Positions 5,934 to 6,160 of a stretch of 6,160 bases of DNA are shown one piece after another. Origin of the DNA: JADJPL01 sp964607915 (GTDB lineage: Bacteria > Bacteroidota > Bacteroidia > Chitinophagales > Saprospiraceae); the NCBI GenBank assembly GCA_964607915.1, contig CAZSMU010000184.1, positions 1-6,160 on the forward strand. Direction: 5' to 3'. The position numbers and the translations under genes were made by a program. Positions within the stretch are counted from its first letter, which is position 1. Each line of letters opens with the position of its first letter. The notes beneath the pieces are model-generated. The model saw only the letters and a list, made by a program, of their open reading frames with translations. It did not search any database and was not told the origin of the DNA.

Positions 5934-5996
5934 AATCACCAAGGGTTCAAAAAGGCCCTTTTTCCCTTCTCGCTGACCTCTTGCCACCAGTCTATT
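5934..5996 (+). repeat. Intergenic repeat, copy C, upstream of mntA
   Basis: A 63-base element in the same orientation as copy B. It shares AATC, AGGGTT, AAAAAG, CCCTTTTT, CCC, TCTCGCTGACC and AGTCTA in that order. On the plus strand AAGGGTT and GGCCCTT can form a 7-bp stem with two T-G pairs around CAAAAA, followed by T. In the B copy the equivalent stem also relies on a T-G pair, which exists only in plus-strand RNA. The element begins 67 bases upstream of the mntA ATG at 5866. Confidence 0.7.
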
Positions 5997-5998
5997 TC

Positions 5999-6011
5999 TA
6001 TTCGTCGAATA
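5999..6011. repeat. 13-bp odd palindrome next to repeat copy C
   Basis: TATTCG, central T, CGAATA, perfectly symmetric. It lies three bases from repeat copy C, between the predicted minus-strand promoter and mntA. A possible protein-binding site in the leader; nothing more can be said. Confidence 0.3.
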
Positions 6012-6056
6012 ACGGCATACCAGTTTTCCGAGTTTATCTCAAATCCCTTGTTATAA

Positions 6057-6069
6057 GAGGCTTACAATC
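6057..6069. repeat. Short direct repeat GAGGCTTACAATC (right member)
   Basis: GAGGCTTACAATC matches 5160-5173 with a single T missing, in the same orientation. It lies about 25 bases downstream (minus sense) of the predicted promoter at 6093-6123. Confidence 0.35.
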
Positions 6070-6092
6070 AAATTTAACAAAATTCTTCTCTA

Positions 6093-6123
6093 CAAATATA
6101 CGGAAAAAAGCGCCTTTTCCCAA
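6093..6123 (-). promoter_or_regulatory. Bacteroidota-type promoter reading toward mntA-hepT
   Basis: On the minus strand TTG (6123-6121), a 20-base spacer, then TATATTTG (6100-6093), a full match to TAnnTTTG at the usual spacing. Transcription would start near 6087 and read left through repeat copy C into mntA, giving a leader of about 220 bases. The spacer holds an inverted repeat, GGAAAA (6102-6107) and TTTTCC (6115-6120), which could be an operator. No other minus-strand gene start lies between it and mntA. Confidence 0.5.
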
Positions 6124-6160
6124 GTTCCCTCAGTGCGATGTTCATTTTCTGGTTGCTTAG

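Larger units (their letters stand above)
5867..6160. other. Right-end non-coding stretch upstream of mntA
   Basis: About 295 bases without a supportable gene; the frames open on the plus strand here show no family resemblance and simply run through repeats and promoter sequence. It holds, from left to right: a small dyad at 5869-5883, repeat copy C, a 13-bp odd palindrome (TATTCG-T-CGAATA, 5999-6011), the second GAGGCTTACAATC, and a minus-strand promoter with an inverted repeat in its spacer. The minus strand between the promoter and mntA has only a six-codon frame (ATG near 6019). Confidence 0.6.

Noticed and set aside
131..5996. CRISPR array
   Set aside because: The three repeat copies are imperfect, in two orientations and separated by genes rather than by regular spacers; no cas gene is present.

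Overview
The window looks like chromosomal DNA of a Bacteroidota member, possibly near the Saprospiria. That placement is an inference from three things. There is a near-perfect Bacteroidota-type promoter (TTG, 20 bases, TAnnTTTG) ahead of the regulator gene. Shine-Dalgarno sequences are absent ahead of the plus-strand genes. The gene set also fits: a secreted M19 dipeptidase, an acyl-regulator-like protein and smpB. No rRNA or marker gene is present, so the rank is uncertain.

The left two thirds (about 220-3872) carries four plus-strand genes in G+C-rich DNA; one 60-base line inside the dipeptidase counts 36 G+C. They are a small Dabb-family protein, an exported M19 dipeptidase, a long XRE-type regulator of the RamB/ScfR kind (HTH, degenerate IrrE-like middle, Cys-rich tail), and smpB of the trans-translation ribosome-rescue system. 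The dipeptidase and the Dabb gene may share a transcript (55-base gap). The regulator has its own promoter, so close to the ATG that the mRNA should be leaderless or nearly so.

The right third (about 3914-6160) runs on the minus strand and looks like an accessory block. It holds an AAA_14/DUF4143 ATPase with an apparent PD-(D/E)XK-type C-terminal signature, then, upstream of it, a MntA-HepT type toxin-antitoxin pair with 11-base overlapping reading frames. The toxin-antitoxin stretch is visibly more A+T-rich; one 60-base line in hepT counts 23 G+C.

The most distinctive non-coding feature is an intergenic repeat family. Two same-orientation copies (5170-5233 and 5934-5996, 51 of 65 aligned columns identical) bracket the mntA-hepT pair closely. 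A third, shorter copy lies inverted at 131-175. Each copy sits 44-90 bases upstream of a gene start and in the same orientation relative to that gene. A perfect 12-base inverted repeat lies right in front of the ATPase start codon. I see no CRISPR array, tRNA, rRNA, transposase or integrase.
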